DNA of 64,000 nucleotides from Methanosarcina sp. Ant1 (GCA_001714685.2 MDTP02000008.1:1-64000); one strand, 5' to 3'; shown: positions 9,350 to 19,662, numbered from the stretch's first letter. The notes: generated by a model not told the origin, from the sequence alone. A program made the numbers and translations.

Positions 9350-9592
9350 TTTAAATACTCTTTACAATTATAACTATAGTTACTATACAAATAATCAGGA
9401 GATTATTGCCTGGTTGATCTCAAAGAGTTGATCTGAAAACTCGCAATTTGCTTCTTTAAATCTCGGATTTTGGAAATCAAGCGAGTTTCAGATTATGGAA
9501 TATAGCCCTATAAATCTCAATAATTCAGAACAAGATGGGGATTTTTGATCAACTCGTGTGTATAAATTTCCTAAAAGATTGGAGATCGCGAA
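9350..9592 (+). promoter_or_regulatory. Promoter and long leader with inverted repeat before the AIM24-family gene
   Basis: A TATA-like TTTAAATACTC lies near 9350-9360, implying a start near 9382 and a leader of about 210 nt. In that leader, ATCTGAAAACTCGC (9431-9444) and GCGAGTTTCAGAT (9481-9493) form a 13-bp stem with one bulge around a 36-nt loop. The stretch from 8994 to 9350 holds nothing else I can support. Confidence 0.4.
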
Positions 9593-10387
9593 ATGGCAGA
9601 TGAAATTGATTACGAGATTATTGGCGACGATATGCAGATCGTTGAAATTGAGCTTGATCCAGGCGAGGCTGTTCAGGCAGAAGCTGGAGCTATGGCGTAT
9701 ATGGGGCCAGGAATCGAGATGCAAACCAGCATGGGTGGTAATGAAGGCGGCGGATTCATGGGAGGCCTGAAAAAGGGACTGAAACGAGCCCTGACAGGAG
9801 AGAGTTTCTTTATTACAAGTTTTATTCACAAAGGTTCCGGAAAAGGGCATGTGGCCTTTGCTGCTCCGTACCCAGGCAAGATTATTACCCTTGATCTGGC
9901 CAAGTTTGGCGGTAGTATCCTCTGTCAGAAAGATGCTTTCCTCTGTGCTGCCCGCGGAATAGAAGTCGAAGTGGCTTTCACCCGCAAGCTTGGAGCAGGG
10001 CTTTTCGGTGGGGAGGGTTTCATTCTTCAGAGGCTGAAAGGCAGCGGCTTGGCCTTTGTCCATATAGGAGGCACAGTGATAAGAAAGGATCTGGCAGCTG
10101 GTGAAACTTACCATATTGATACTGGTTGCGTGGCAGCTTTTACCGAAACAGTGAGTTATGATATCAAATGGTCAAAGGACTTTAAAAATGCCCTATTTGG
10201 TGGTGAAGGAGTTGTTCTCGCAACCCTTACAGGTCCGGGCACCGTGTATCTGCAGAGCCTGCCTTTCTCCCGCCTTGCTGATAGGATCTTAGCAGTTGCA
10301 GCCTACGGCCGTAACCGTGATGAACATAGTGGCATCGCCGGAACCGGAGTCCTGGGTGGCTTGATTGGCGGAGGTAAATCCTTCTGA
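9593..10387 (+). CDS. TIGR00266/AIM24-family protein
   Basis: The 264-aa protein matches the AIM24/TIGR00266 family: an N-terminal QIVEIELDPGEAVQAEAGAM segment, a glycine-rich GGNEGGGFMGGLKKG region, then repeated beta-strand segments and a C-terminal GTGVLGGLIGGG tail. The fold is a beta-sandwich. Eukaryotic members affect mitochondrial organisation; the prokaryotic role is unknown. No membrane segment is obvious. The gene stands alone, with its own promoter and a strong downstream hairpin terminator. Confidence 0.85.
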   Translation: MADEIDYEIIGDDMQIVEIELDPGEAVQAEAGAMAYMGPGIEMQTSMGGNEGGGFMGGLKKGLKRALTGESFFITSFIHKGSGKGHVAFAAPYPGKIITLDLAKFGGSILCQKDAFLCAARGIEVEVAFTRKLGAGLFGGEGFILQRLKGSGLAFVHIGGTVIRKDLAAGETYHIDTGCVAAFTETVSYDIKWSKDFKNALFGGEGVVLATLTGPGTVYLQSLPFSRLADRILAVAAYGRNRDEHSGIAGTGVLGGLIGGGKSF

Positions 10388-10497
10388 AACAGAAATTAAC
10401 TGATAAAGCTATCAATACTAAAAATAAGTAGTACTAGAAGCAGGTAAAACTGAAAACTTGAGAAGTTCAAAAGCTGAAATTCCAGAAGAGTAAAAGA

Positions 10498-10525
10498 CCT
10501 GTCCTTTCGGGACAGGCCCCTTTTT
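10498..10525 (+). terminator. Hairpin terminator after the AIM24-family gene
   Basis: CCTGTCC TTTC GGGACAGG forms a 7-bp stem with a short loop, followed by CCCCTTTTT. It lies between convergent genes, 111 bp after the AIM24-family stop codon. Confidence 0.7.
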
Positions 10526-10587
10526 AATCACTCCGCTTTTGCTATTTTGATTAGTTTTTTCTCTAAGTTTTTTCTATGAAATTTAGC

Positions 10588-11373
<786 letters not shown>

Positions 11374-11532
11374 CTAATGCGTATCCAGAATTTTTAATTG
11401 TATTTTCGCAATTTTTTGCGTGTTTTCTTCATCCGTTTTTCTACATTCTTACTTCGCATCCTTCTTGTTTTTTGTTGTCGTTACCTGTTGTTATTTTTTT
11501 CCTTTGCCTTATGTGCCTCCATGCGCTGTATT

Positions 11533-12378
11533 TCAGAGGATAGCTTTCATGATATCGGTCCTGCTTAGTATGCCCACTATCTCGTCGCCATCACTGACAG
11601 GAAGGGCAGTTACTCTTTCCGCAATCATTTTTTTTGCAGCTGTACTGACGTTTTCATTTACGTCAATCGAAATTATCGGAGAAACCATGATATCTTCTGC
11701 GGTCAAGGGTACTTCTTTTATGTACCTGTAGATCTTCTGACCTCCAGGGGAAGATTTGCGGGCCATTTTGATATTTTTTGTGGAAAGTTCGCCTTCATTG
11801 TCAGTTAAGAGGTTTAAGGCAAGGTTTTTCCTGGAGACGATCCCGACAGCTTTTCCTGCATCATCTTTAACAACTACTCTTTCTATCTCGTTTCTGTTCA
11901 TTTCATCGATTACGTGGTTAATAGTGTGATGTCTGTGAACAGAGACAATATCCTCAGTCATTAGTTTAGGTATTTTTGTTTTTATTTCCTCGGTATTTTC
12001 TGCGACATAGCGCACGAGATCTGTCCTGGTGACAATACCTACAATGTCGTTCTTTACCACTGGAATGTTATGCACCCTGTTCTCAAGCATTAAGGCAACT
12101 GCCTGAGAAATGGAGGCTTCTGGGTAGATGGTGATGACTGACTCGGTCATCAGCAGCTTTATAGGGATCTGGTCTATTGGCCTCCTCCTCCAGAGGGGTT
12201 CGGCCTGAGCCAGACGGTTGCCGATGTCTGATTTCGTGACGATTCCCACCATCTTGCCCTCGTTCAGAACAAGCAATGTACTGATTCTATATTTTAACAT
12301 CAGTTTTCTTGCATATGATACGGGCTCATCTGCGTTTAGGACATAAACAGGTGAACTCATGATGTCCGCCACATTCAT
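11533..12378 (-). CDS. Four-CBS-domain protein (CBS cluster gene 4)
   Basis: The 281-aa protein consists of four CBS motifs. Typical phrases are [17 protein letters not shown] near the start, [33 protein letters not shown] and [19 protein letters not shown] basic linker of about 25 residues (around 195-220, [16 protein letters not shown]) separates the third and fourth motifs and is the only non-CBS sequence. An excellent GGAGGT ribosome-binding site lies 5 nt before the ATG. It is probably a nucleotide-sensing regulator whose target is unknown. Confidence 0.87.
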   Translation of the reverse strand: MNVADIMSSPVYVLNADEPVSYARKLMLKYRISTLLVLNEGKMVGIVTKSDIGNRLAQAEPLWRRRPIDQIPIKLLMTESVITIYPEASISQAVALMLENRVHNIPVVKNDIVGIVTRTDLVRYVAENTEEIKTKIPKLMTEDIVSVHRHHTINHVIDEMNRNEIERVVVKDDAGKAVGIVSRKNLALNLLTDNEGELSTKNIKMARKSSPGGQKIYRYIKEVPLTAEDIMVSPIISIDVNENVSTAAKKMIAERVTALPVSDGDEIVGILSRTDIMKAIL

Positions 12379-12645
12379 GAAATACCTCCTTCATTTTTAC
12401 AATATATAAGTATCAATAATTATAGTTTTTGAATCGGATGCGAACTTCGCAGTTTGTAGCTGTAAATGTCAAATTTTTAGGGTAGTAATACATGCTTTTT
12501 GCTAAAGTGAAAACTAATTTTAGAAATATCCTTTTTATTTGGGAACTGTGTTATTTTAGATCATTTACAACTAAGATATTGAAGATTCAGAGTATAGAGT
12601 TGCTTCTGGGTCTATCCAGCCAGTATTGTCCTTCTTTCTAAAACT

Positions 12646-12677
12646 TTCGAAAAATTGAGCCCGAAAATTGTCGGGCT
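12646..12677 (-). terminator. Hairpin terminator of CBS cluster gene 3
   Basis: Read on the minus strand, AGCCCGA and TCGGGCT form a 7-bp stem (12658-12677) with a 6-nt loop, followed by CAATTTTTCG. It lies 112 bp past the stop of the 330-aa CBS gene and suggests the cluster is not a single transcript. Confidence 0.6.
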
Positions 12678-12718
12678 TCATTTTAATTCCAATTAAGCTT
12701 CATTTTAATTCCAATTAA
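12675..12718. repeat. 22-bp perfect tandem duplication
   Basis: Two identical adjacent copies beginning GCTTCATTTTAATTCC (12675-12696, 12697-12718), overlapping the distal edge of the terminator hairpin. Confidence 0.8.
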
Positions 12719-12788
12719 GCTTATTTGGTTTTGGACCAGTTTGATTATACATCCTAGATATTTATCCCAAATACATATCCCTAAAATT

Positions 12789-13781
12789 TCATTCAAAAGA
12801 TTTCAGGAAATCACTTTCTGTAATGATGCCACGTAATAATCCTTCTTCGAGGACCGGGAGTGAACCTATTTTTCTCTCGAGCATAATTTCCATCGCTTTT
12901 CCCATGTCTGTTCCCGGACTGGTCCAGATTAGTTCTTGCGAGACAATGGAACCCACAGGCTGGTCAAGGGCTTCATGAATATTTCCTGTTATCAGTTTGC
13001 TGAAAGCGTCTCCCCTTCCAAGGAAGTGGACAATATCAGAGGCGGTTACTATTCCAGCAAAGATTCCATCCTTCACTACGGGGAGTCTCCGGAGCCTGTT
13101 CTCTACCATTACTTTTGCTGCTTGTCCAATGGGTGTATCAGTTGCCACCATTTTGACGTTCCTGGTCATGTATTCATCAACAGTTTTGTTTGTTACGATC
13201 CCGCCCATGAGTTCTATTGCATTCCTTTCGGTAAAGATTGCAACTACATGCATATCATCGTTCACGATTGGCAGGCCGCCGGTCCTCCTTTTAAGCATCG
13301 TTGAAACAGCTTCTTTGAAGTCTGCCTTCTCATTGAGGTAGGCAATATCGGTTTCCATTATCTGTCGTACTTCTTCGTTTATTGCAGCCAGCAGGTTTCC
13401 CTTGAAGCGATTCTCAACTAGCAGATTCTTTTTTCCCCCTCCCAGGAAGTCGATAATATCCACGGAAGTAACGACTCCTTCCAGTCTCCGCGTTCCAGCA
13501 TTTGTAATAGGAATGCGCCTGAACCTCTTCTCAGTCATAATCTTAATTGCTTCCATAATGGTTGCTGTGGGAGGAAGAGTCACTACATTTCTTGTTGCTA
13601 GGGCTAGGATCCGTCCCGGATGTTCCGAGATGCGGGACTTAAATTCCACAGGACCCAAACCCATTGTGCCCGTACTGCTTACCATTTTCGGGTCGTTCCG
13701 CTGCACTCCCCTGTCCACTTTGTTCAGTTTTCCCTGAACTTTCATTTTTTCGGCTGACGAAAATGTCGTATTTTTGTTCAA
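12789..13781 (-). CDS. Four-CBS-domain protein with basic N-terminal extension (CBS cluster gene 3)
   Basis: The 330-aa protein has an unusual polar, basic N-terminus of about 55 residues, then four CBS motifs. Recognisable segments are [53 protein letters not shown] and [18 protein letters not shown]. The start I accept is a TTG at 13781 because GGTGATC, matching the 16S 3' end, sits just upstream; an internal ATG at 13745 has no such site. The extension could contact nucleic acid or a partner, but that is speculation. Confidence 0.83.
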   Translation of the reverse strand: MNKNTTFSSAEKMKVQGKLNKVDRGVQRNDPKMVSSTGTMGLGPVEFKSRISEHPGRILALATRNVVTLPPTATIMEAIKIMTEKRFRRIPITNAGTRRLEGVVTSVDIIDFLGGGKKNLLVENRFKGNLLAAINEEVRQIMETDIAYLNEKADFKEAVSTMLKRRTGGLPIVNDDMHVVAIFTERNAIELMGGIVTNKTVDEYMTRNVKMVATDTPIGQAAKVMVENRLRRLPVVKDGIFAGIVTASDIVHFLGRGDAFSKLITGNIHEALDQPVGSIVSQELIWTSPGTDMGKAMEIMLERKIGSLPVLEEGLLRGIITESDFLKSFE

Positions 13782-14151
13782 TTGATCACCGAATTCGATT
13801 TGCAGTTAATTGTTTTTTTCATATGCTGTTTTTCCTCTTCCTGCGTGGTTGAAGGAATTTCTCTGGGGCCTGTATTTTATTTCTCAGCAGACCCAGGCTT
13901 GCTTCTGGAAAAAACAAAACCTGAAAGCAATTTCTCCCAAATCTTTCCGAAAGGTTTTCTGTATTATCAATTATAATCATTATAAATGACAATCTCTGAT
14001 GTTATATTCTTTTTGCGTGAGAGTTTGCCCGTTATCGCCTCACATTAATTTTCTGGCCAATTTTATTATTTCACTGGAAACTTTTCTTTCAAAAAACGGT
14101 CAGAGCTATCAAAAACAATTAATTAAACCCCGATTCCGGTCATTTGGATAT
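13782..14151. other. Intergenic DNA, nothing recognised
   Basis: AT-rich DNA between two CBS genes. Short open frames exist, but none has a recognisable product or ribosome-binding site. Confidence 0.5.
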
Positions 14152-14946
14152 TTATTCCGTCCATCCGCTGACGATGGCTCTCAGAAGATCCTGTCTGTCA
14201 GCAATTCCAGATACTTTGCCCTTTTCATTTACTATGGTGACTCTTCCGATATCATAGTGAAGAATCATCTCAATTGCACTTCGGAAGGAATCGCTTTCTG
14301 AAAGAGTATATGTGGGAGTTGACATTACCGTTTCAACTTTCGGGCTGTCATTAGGCCTTATGGCTCGTTCGTCTTCCACCGAAATTCGCACAACGCCTGA
14401 TTTGATTATATCTCTTCTGGTTATCATTCCAATGGGTTCGCCCTTCTTTGAGACGACTGGTATACCTGTATAATCTGTCTCGAGTATACGCCCCCAAATC
14501 TTGGCCACCCTCTCATCCGGCGAACAGGTTTCGACTTTCTTTGTCATGATTGCTTGGATGGTTTTGGGAACGTTTCCTGGAATCTCCACTTTTCTTAGAA
14601 TATCCACATCACTCAGGACGCCAACAACTGTATGGTCAGTAGTTGATACGACAACCGGAACCCTGTTTTGTTTCGATTGCACCATCAGTTTTGCAGATTT
14701 CATGACATCCATATCCGGAGTGACCGTAGGGGATGCCCTTGCATATCCGCCCACAGTGACATTCGAGCGAGTGGACGTAACCCTCAGGATGTCCTGATCA
14801 TTCAGCATTCCTATAAGCTTGTTCCCTTCGTCAACAACAACAAGACTTCGAAGGAAGTGATCACGCATCAGCTGACGGGCGTGAGTTACGAAGACCCCTT
14901 CTTTGACACTTACAGGCCCTTCTGACATAATTTCGCTGACATTCAT
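14152..14946 (-). CDS. Four-CBS-domain protein (CBS cluster gene 2)
   Basis: The 264-aa protein is built of four CBS motifs with little else: [17 protein letters not shown] at the start, [38 protein letters not shown] and [28 protein letters not shown] site precedes the ATG. It lies 61 bp downstream of the zinc-ribbon CBS gene and may share its transcript. It is likely a nucleotide-binding regulatory protein; no ligand can be assigned. Confidence 0.86.
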   Translation of the reverse strand: MNVSEIMSEGPVSVKEGVFVTHARQLMRDHFLRSLVVVDEGNKLIGMLNDQDILRVTSTRSNVTVGGYARASPTVTPDMDVMKSAKLMVQSKQNRVPVVVSTTDHTVVGVLSDVDILRKVEIPGNVPKTIQAIMTKKVETCSPDERVAKIWGRILETDYTGIPVVSKKGEPIGMITRRDIIKSGVVRISVEDERAIRPNDSPKVETVMSTPTYTLSESDSFRSAIEMILHYDIGRVTIVNEKGKVSGIADRQDLLRAIVSGWTE

Positions 14947-15007
14947 TGTTTACCTTCCTATGCTTTTTAAGACAGACGATCTGAAAATCGAGATGCAAAA
15001 TTGTAAT

Positions 15008-15637
15008 TCATTCGTAGTTCTCCCCTTCTTCTTGCTGACATTTTCCGCATAAGTACCTGCCATCCACGAATTTAAGGTCAAATGAATAAGTCTCACAGGA
15101 TTCACATACTCCTGTACTGAACTCATCTGAAATCTCTTCAATTGAGGGGATGGAGAGGAGAGCCTCCCGGTTCATATCAATAAGATCTTTGAGTATAGTA
15201 TTGAGCCCAGGTGTTACCATCAGAATATCAGTATTCGAAACCACCCCTATTATTGTATTATTCTCCAAAACTGGCAGCCTTTTGATATTTGCTTTCAACA
15301 TGATTTCGGAAGCTTCTATTACACTTGTTTCAGGCTCAACGGTTACCAGCGGAGTTGAGAGGATCTCGCTCGCCTTCATTTCACTTGGTCTTCTGTCCTT
15401 TGCAACGATATCCTCCACAAGATCCCTTTCAGTTATGATCCCCATGGCCTTTCCTTGTTCAGTAATGATAACGCTTCCTGCTTCGCGACTGACCATTTCC
15501 CTTGCAATAGCAGGAATATCTGAACTGATATCCATTATTATGACTGCTTTATTCATAATTTCAGCAACAGAGACTTCTCTCTCGATCTCTCTGTTGTGAA
15601 TATCAGTACCTATTTCCTTTTCAGGGTCATCTACCAT
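15008..15637 (-). CDS. Two-CBS-domain protein with C-terminal zinc ribbon (CBS cluster gene 1)
   Basis: This roughly 209-aa member has only one CBS pair (VAEIMNKAVIIMDISSDI and ILSTPLVTVEPETSV) and ends with CESCETY then CGKCQ, a CxxC-x15-CxxC zinc ribbon. CBS plus zinc-ribbon proteins are known in archaea; the ribbon suggests contact with nucleic acid or protein. I place the start at ATG 15637, preceded by GGGGGAA; an in-frame GTG at 15685 would add 16 residues. A 14-bp tandem array lies 84 bp upstream. First gene of the CBS cluster. Confidence 0.85.
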   Translation of the reverse strand: MVDDPEKEIGTDIHNREIEREVSVAEIMNKAVIIMDISSDIPAIAREMVSREAGSVIITEQGKAMGIITERDLVEDIVAKDRRPSEMKASEILSTPLVTVEPETSVIEASEIMLKANIKRLPVLENNTIIGVVSNTDILMVTPGLNTILKDLIDMNREALLSIPSIEEISDEFSTGVCESCETYSFDLKFVDGRYLCGKCQQEEGENYE

Positions 15638-15713
15638 TGACTGCCGTTCCCCCTTTACCTTCAACCTTCCAAACCGGCAATTCACAATATAAAATCTCTT
15701 CAGACTTCCGGTT

Positions 15714-15851
15714 TCCTTTGGAAAATCTCCTTTGGAAAATCTCCTTTGGAAAATCTCCTTTGGAAAATCTCCTTTGGAAAATCTCCTTTGGAAAATCTCC
15801 TTTGGAAAATCTCCTTTGGAAAATCTCCTTTGGAAAATCTCCTTTGGAAAA
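15714..15851. repeat. 14-bp perfect tandem array (about 9.8 copies)
   Basis: The unit GAAAATCTCCTTTG is repeated nine times without mismatch from 15721 to 15846, with partial copies on both sides. There are no spacers, so it is not a CRISPR. It lies in the promoter/leader position of the zinc-ribbon CBS gene. Open frames across it exist only because of the repeat. Confidence 0.95.
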
Positions 15852-16191
15852 TTTTCCTGTCAAAAAACATTCCAGATTGCTTTCGTTTGCCCTCTTAATT
15901 CAGGCCCGAAATTATAACTTTTCAAATCATGGATTCAGGTGAATATGTTGTTTCCAGATGTATTTTCTTGTCCGCTCCCTCTAAGCTGTCATTCCCGCAC
16001 TTTTCGGACGTTTTTATGGCATTTACATCTCATTTATATATACGAATCAATGGTACATAATGATAACGGGAATTGTTTTAATGGGGTTTGTTTTTTTGTA
16101 AGACCTGAAGCCTGCATAAGTCAAAAGTGCATTTTTGATATTTCCGCAGTGTGCCTTTGCTGCTTGATTCTAGTGAAAAATATATGAAAGT

Positions 16192-16236
16192 CCTACAGGA
16201 AATTTTTCAGAACCCCCATGTTTCCACTGGAGATTT
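16192..16236 (-). promoter_or_regulatory. ORB-like element, copy 1
   Basis: The minus strand reads TCTCCAGTGGAAACATGGGG then GTT: a TCCAGTGGA dyad, A-rich bases and a G5 run, a close match to archaeal ORBs. It is part of a repeat of about 45 bp, starting with ACAGGAAATTTTTC on the plus strand, that recurs at 16373. Confidence 0.65.
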
Positions 16237-16372
16237 TTGCTGAGAATGAAAAAATACCTAAATCGTCTGAAGAAGATATCAGGAAGAAGTGCAGAAGAAA
16301 AGTATATTTCAGAAAACAGGTTTATACAGTTCAAAAACAACCTAAATTATATTTCTAATGGTATTGACTTTT

Positions 16373-16416
16373 CTCACAGGAAATTTTTCGGACCCCCCCA
16401 TTTCTACTGGAAACGA
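16373..16416 (-). promoter_or_regulatory. ORB-like element, copy 2
   Basis: The minus strand reads TTTCCAGTAGAAATGGGGGG then GTCC, with a G7 run. It shares the flanking ACAGGAAATTTTTC with copy 1, in the same orientation and about 180 bp away. Two ORBs in one orientation flanking AT-rich DNA resemble an origin or a Cdc6-binding regulatory region. Confidence 0.65.
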
Positions 16417-16461
16417 CTTTGTAATTTTTTTATCGTGCAAAATAACAGATTTAAGGACTAA

Positions 16462-16592
16462 GAGCCTATCCGAAAAGTGCTTACCTGCTATAACTTTTAC
16501 AATATGCAATATGCAAAACCGGAACGGATACTCCGATATTATAGACATATTGTGACTTTTCAACATGCATTACTGACTTTCCGGATGGGCTC
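16462..16592. mobile_element. MITE-like element, 131 bp with terminal inverted repeats
   Basis: The ends are GAGCCTATCCGAAAAGT and, inverted, GAGCCCATCCGGAAAGT (15 of 17 identical). The element is flanked on both sides by TAA (16459-16461 and 16593-16595), consistent with a 3-bp target duplication. It has no transposase. The terminal sequence and TNA-type duplication resemble IS5-group elements, so it was probably mobilised by a transposase encoded elsewhere. Family assignment is inference. Confidence 0.65.
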
Positions 16593-16647
16593 TAAGCAAA
16601 AAAGCAAAAGCTGGATGCAAAAAGGGAGAATATAGAGTATACAATAA

Positions 16648-18102
16648 TTAGAGTATAATCACTCTGCTCCGGTTCCCAACACTCAGCTCGATTTCTTCGT
16701 TCAGGCCAGATTTGGCATAAGCGTTAATGATCTGGATTTCGGAGTCGATATCAAGATCCTCGATAACATAAGCTTGATCTCCCCATAGAGTTAGTTTGAT
16801 ACTGCCTGTTTTGTCCTTGAGTTCGAGATTTGCGACCACATTTTCGGTTCCATCTTCCCGTTCAAACTCCCGGAGTTCTCCTATTTCTGAGACCTTCCCC
16901 TGGACTGAATAACTTTCCCCTGGGATAATATCTGCAATATTTGTGATTTTTTCACTGTACTCAACCTTTTTTTCGGTCTTCTGGATGATTCCTCTGGATC
17001 CCAGGTTCAGTTCTATCTGCTGGTTGAAGGCATTTTCTCGAGAATAAGCATGGAGAACTTCTATGGTCTCGTCAAAATCAATTTCATCAAGGAAATCGGT
17101 TTTTTCATCCCAGAGTGTCAGCCTGATTTTGCCCGTGGGATCGCCGAGAAGGAGATTTCCTACTCTACCTGCAGACCCGTCTTTTTTCTCAAAAGTCCGG
17201 ATTTCCGCAACATCAAGTACCCTTCCGGAGATGTTAATATTATCCGCATCAGCCTTGATATCCGCAATCGGGGTAAATTTTTCTTGGTACTCGACTTTTT
17301 TTTCACTTTTCCTGATTATACTTCGGTTTCCGATCTGGAGTTCTACCTTTTGAGTAAAGGCGTTTTCCCGGGCATAAGCATTGACTATCTCTACAGTATC
17401 CCCGTATTCCAGCTGGTTCAAAAATTCGGTCTTTTCATCCCAGAGAGTCACCCTGAGTGTGCCTGTAGCATCTCCCATCAGTAAATTTCCTACCCTCCCG
17501 GTGCTTCCGTCCTTCTTCTGGAAGGTTCGAACTTCAGAAATTTCAAGGACATTTGCTGTCAGGTTCAGGTCTCCCATGCCATCCTTGATGTCCTTTATCT
17601 TCTGGCTGCTCGCAGCCACATCGATTTCCTCTTCACTTTCGGTCAAGACACCATTGTTTCCGACATTGACTTCGACTCCAGAGTATCCTTGCTTTGCATA
17701 GCCGCTGATCTGGAGGTTTTGTCCTGCCTTAACTTTTTCAGCTTTTATCAGGTCTGCCATATTATCCCAGAGAGTTACCCGAATTTTCCCTGTTTCATCT
17801 CCAACAATCAGGTTTCCTACTCTACCTATAGTCCCATCGTTTCGGGTGAATTCTTTGGTATCAAAAACTGAAACTACCCTCGCAACAAAACTAACTGGCC
17901 CGCTCTCAGCTGTGATATTTCCAATTTTCACACTGTCCCGACCTACATCTGAAAATCCAAGCTCGTTGGCAACCAGCATGGCAGCCATAGGTTCATCGCA
18001 AAGCCCTCCCATATTCTCAACCTTATCCTGGATACGTTGCAGGAAGTCTTCCTTACTTATTAAATGGCTGAGCTTTTTATAGATCGATTCAATATCTGTC
18101 AT
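16648..18102 (-). CDS. rpa1: Replication protein A, four OB folds (RPA1 type)
   Basis: The 484-aa single-stranded DNA-binding protein has an N-terminal helical region (about 1-60) and four tandem OB-fold repeats. Each carries a version of GRVGNLLxGDxTGxxRxTLWD; the second and third are most alike, the fourth more diverged. This organisation and length match Methanosarcina RPA1, which binds DNA without a zinc finger. It protects ssDNA in replication and repair. GGGGATA precedes the ATG. Its 3' end faces the ORB pair and MITE, placing it near other replication signals. Confidence 0.93.
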   Translation of the reverse strand: MTDIESIYKKLSHLISKEDFLQRIQDKVENMGGLCDEPMAAMLVANELGFSDVGRDSVKIGNITAESGPVSFVARVVSVFDTKEFTRNDGTIGRVGNLIVGDETGKIRVTLWDNMADLIKAEKVKAGQNLQISGYAKQGYSGVEVNVGNNGVLTESEEEIDVAASSQKIKDIKDGMGDLNLTANVLEISEVRTFQKKDGSTGRVGNLLMGDATGTLRVTLWDEKTEFLNQLEYGDTVEIVNAYARENAFTQKVELQIGNRSIIRKSEKKVEYQEKFTPIADIKADADNINISGRVLDVAEIRTFEKKDGSAGRVGNLLLGDPTGKIRLTLWDEKTDFLDEIDFDETIEVLHAYSRENAFNQQIELNLGSRGIIQKTEKKVEYSEKITNIADIIPGESYSVQGKVSEIGELREFEREDGTENVVANLELKDKTGSIKLTLWGDQAYVIEDLDIDSEIQIINAYAKSGLNEEIELSVGNRSRVIIL

Positions 18103-18950
18103 ATTATCCCCTTTAATGTGTAATGCTACCTTCAGTGTTTGTTATTTGCCTCGATTCCTTTTGGCAATATCTGTCGGTGTTTGTCATTCTGATTCTAGTT
18201 CCGGTATTATAGCACAAGGTTTCAAAAACTGTTTTGTGAGATTTTTTGATTAATAGACTGAAAATTGTTATGAAATTCAAACATTTCAGATGAAGTTTGA
18301 GGTGAAGCTTAGATTAGATGCTTTACAAACTTTATATATCCTTTAATGAATGTTGATAGAAGTGATTATTAATTAAATATTATTTAGTAAGCCTTTACTT
18401 ATTTTGTTTTTATATTTCCTTTATTTTAAGTTTTTTTGTGCTATTTTTGTCTCTGTTGGAGCAGTGATTCTACTGGTACTACAGTGACATTAGGAACTGC
18501 AATATCTTCCCAGGTACTGCCTATCTTCCCAGGTACTGCCTATCTTCCCAGGTACTGCCTATCTTCCCAGGTACTGCCTATCTTCCTGGGTACTGCAGCT
18601 TGATATTATGCATGGAAATTAAGTCCGGATAAGTACCTGAAGAGCCTGCGGAAAAAATTTCGACTTAAAGTCGAAACATTGAATTTACCTTTCAGGATAA
18701 TGCTCATTTTAAGTCTGAACACGACGGCCTGACAAAAGTACTTCAAATTTCGTGCTACGGTATGCAAGGCACCTTACTAAAGATTACCGTATGCTCAATG
18801 AAAGTATTCTCACATAAAGAAAAAAATGTTAATAAATTATTCTCATCTAGATCGAGGAAAAACTGCTATTATACACAAATAATTTCAAAAAATAAGGCTT
18901 GTCAAAACAAAACCTTATTTATGGTAAAGCTTCATTATGTACATGATATC
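18103..18950. other. Intergenic DNA between RPA and kptA
   Basis: No other gene supported. It is AT-rich, with a 19-bp tandem array at 18503-18597, and should hold the divergent promoters of RPA and kptA. Confidence 0.5.
18503..18597. repeat. 19-bp tandem array, five copies
   Basis: TATCTTCCCAGGTACTGCC is repeated four times exactly, with a fifth diverged copy. It lies about 350 bp upstream of the kptA start. Confidence 0.9.
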
Positions 18951-19574
18951 ATGATTCGAAGATGCACTGAGCACGGCTATTTTAGAGGAGGCAGCTGTCT
19001 GCAGTGTAAACACCCTGGCAGATACCTGTTGGATGACGGCAAGGAGGAAAAGCTTGGCAGGTTTGTATCAGGCACCCTCCGGCATTTTCCAGCGTCTGTA
19101 GGAGTTGAAATGGACAAGTGTGGCTGGGTGAATCTGAATACTTTCTGTGAAGTCATGAAGAAACGGTATAACTGGATGAGGAAGGAATACCTTTATGCCC
19201 TTGTAGAATCCGATGAAAAGGGAAGGTACGAGGTCCGTGATTCCAAAATCAGGGCACGCTACGGGCATTCTGTCAATATTGACTTGGACTATCCGGAAAG
19301 TAACTTTTCATACCTTTATTACGGGGCAAGCCCCGAGGAAGTTGATGTTCTGCTGGAGAATGGAATTTTTCCGATAAAGCAGCGCTACATCCACCTCAGC
19401 ACTTCATATGAAAAGGCGGCAGAAGTAGCCCTCATTCATACTGAAAATCCTGTGATCATTCAAATCGACGCTTTGAGAGTTCAGGAAGAAGGGATTTCCC
19501 TGAAACTTGCAACCGATTATATAGTACTTGCAGAAAAAATATCTCCTGAATACCTTTTTGTTGTTGAGGATTGA
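18951..19574 (+). CDS. kptA: RNA 2'-phosphotransferase, KptA/Tpt1 family
   Basis: The enzyme transfers an internal RNA 2'-phosphate to NAD, giving ADP-ribose 1'',2''-cyclic phosphate; in yeast it completes tRNA splicing. The 207-aa protein shows LGRFVSGTLRHFP, the IRARYGHS segment with Arg and His of the active site, YYGASPEEVDVLLENGI and IHLSTSYEKA. A leading CxEH-x8-CxxC region looks like the short zinc-binding N-terminus of some archaeal members. I start at ATG 18951 because family homology begins there; a longer frame starts at 18762. TATA-like CTTATTTATGG about 28-38 bp upstream suggests a leaderless message. It is convergent with rtcA. Confidence 0.9.
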   Translation: MIRRCTEHGYFRGGSCLQCKHPGRYLLDDGKEEKLGRFVSGTLRHFPASVGVEMDKCGWVNLNTFCEVMKKRYNWMRKEYLYALVESDEKGRYEVRDSKIRARYGHSVNIDLDYPESNFSYLYYGASPEEVDVLLENGIFPIKQRYIHLSTSYEKAAEVALIHTENPVIIQIDALRVQEEGISLKLATDYIVLAEKISPEYLFVVED

Positions 19575-19662
19575 TTTTCAATTTTTTCCCGCATATTCTT
19601 TACGCTATTTTCTATTTTTTACTCTTTTGATTTCTTTCCCTCTCTATTCTTATCCTCTGCTT

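Larger units (their letters stand above)
12379..12788. other. Intergenic DNA in the CBS cluster
   Basis: No gene supported. It holds a minus-strand terminator (12646-12677) and a 22-bp perfect tandem duplication (12675-12718). Confidence 0.6.

Noticed and set aside
15627-15942. Open frames with 14-residue repeats across the 14-bp array
   Set aside because: A 14-bp unit with no stop leaves several frames open on both strands; the peptides are by-products of the repeat.
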